A stretch of 33,818 nt of DNA from Acidobacteriaceae bacterium (GTDB lineage: Bacteria > Acidobacteriota > Terriglobia > Terriglobales > Acidobacteriaceae). The stretch is from positions 1 to 33,818 of the forward strand of contig JASHQE010000082.1 of assembly GCA_030037705.1 (NCBI GenBank). Direction: 5' to 3'. The notes beneath the pieces were generated by a model, which saw nothing but the letters and a program-made list of their open reading frames with translations, ran no database searches and was not told the origin of the DNA. The position numbers and the translations under genes were made by a program. Below are positions 33,693-33,818 of the stretch, in pieces (position 1 is the stretch's first letter; every line of letters starts with the position of its first letter).

Positions 33693-33818
33693 GTGATCCC
33701 AAAATCGGGACCCGGGGCACCCTGGCTGTTCCAAAATCAAGCAGTAAGAAAACTGATGGTCCATCCCGGTAGCGGATTCAGAGTGCCGACTTCGAGTACG
33801 GGCGATCAATTCCAGGGC
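33693..33818. other. Terminal intergenic stretch
   Basis: I find no supportable gene. The beginning has a small inverted repeat TCCC-AAAATC-GGGA (33698-33711) followed by CCCGGGGCACCC, with no T-tract. A plus-strand frame from an ATG near 33756 is open to the window edge but only about 21 codons long, too short to judge. Confidence 0.4.

Overview
The window looks like a chromosomal segment of an acidobacterium, probably class Terriglobia (Acidobacteriia). This is an inference from gene style, because no marker gene is present. The supporting signs are a very large TonB-dependent receptor with an N-terminal carboxypeptidase-regulatory domain, a winged-helix/transmembrane/TPR regulator of the CadC type, Tat-exported glycoside hydrolases, and GGGTGCC-type intergenic hairpins.

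Positions 1 to about 20,900 hold most of a type VI secretion system (T6SS). At the left, on the minus strand, tssK1 runs into tssL/dotU, which is cut by the window edge. A divergent gene at 2045-3775 encodes an unusual proline-rich protein with a C-terminal membrane anchor and eight copies of a G-x-F-T motif. It converges on a second full-length tssK (tssK2, minus strand). From a good sigma-70-like promoter at 5264-5292 the main operon then runs on the plus strand: tssB, tssC, hcp, tagJ/impE, tssA, tssE, tssF, tssG, clpV/tssH and vgrG, followed by a PAAR protein carrying a C-terminal nuclease domain of the PoNe kind and its DUF1911-type (PoNi) immunity protein. Together these supply the baseplate (TssK, A, E, F, G), contractile sheath (B, C), tube (Hcp), spike (VgrG, PAAR), sheath recycling (ClpV, with TagJ), part of the membrane complex (TssL) and one effector/immunity pair. 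tssM and tssJ are not in the window; tssM may lie beyond the left edge.

Positions 20,900 to 22,870 are a boundary zone. It has two unrecognised genes that may be translationally coupled through a CTG start, a tRNA-Pro(CGG) with encoded CCA, and a nucleoside-2-deoxyribosyltransferase/TIR-like Rossmann gene on the minus strand with a frameshift near its N-terminus.

Positions 22,930 to 33,692 are a carbohydrate-use locus. On the minus strand a TonB-dependent receptor is followed by a Tat-exported GH2 beta-galactosidase-like enzyme and a Tat-exported GH29 alpha-L-fucosidase. Divergent from the receptor is a membrane-bound winged-helix/TPR regulator. The set fits uptake and trimming of fucosylated galactosides, such as plant xyloglucan side chains, under local control; the substrate is an inference. 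The last 126 bases hold no gene I can support.
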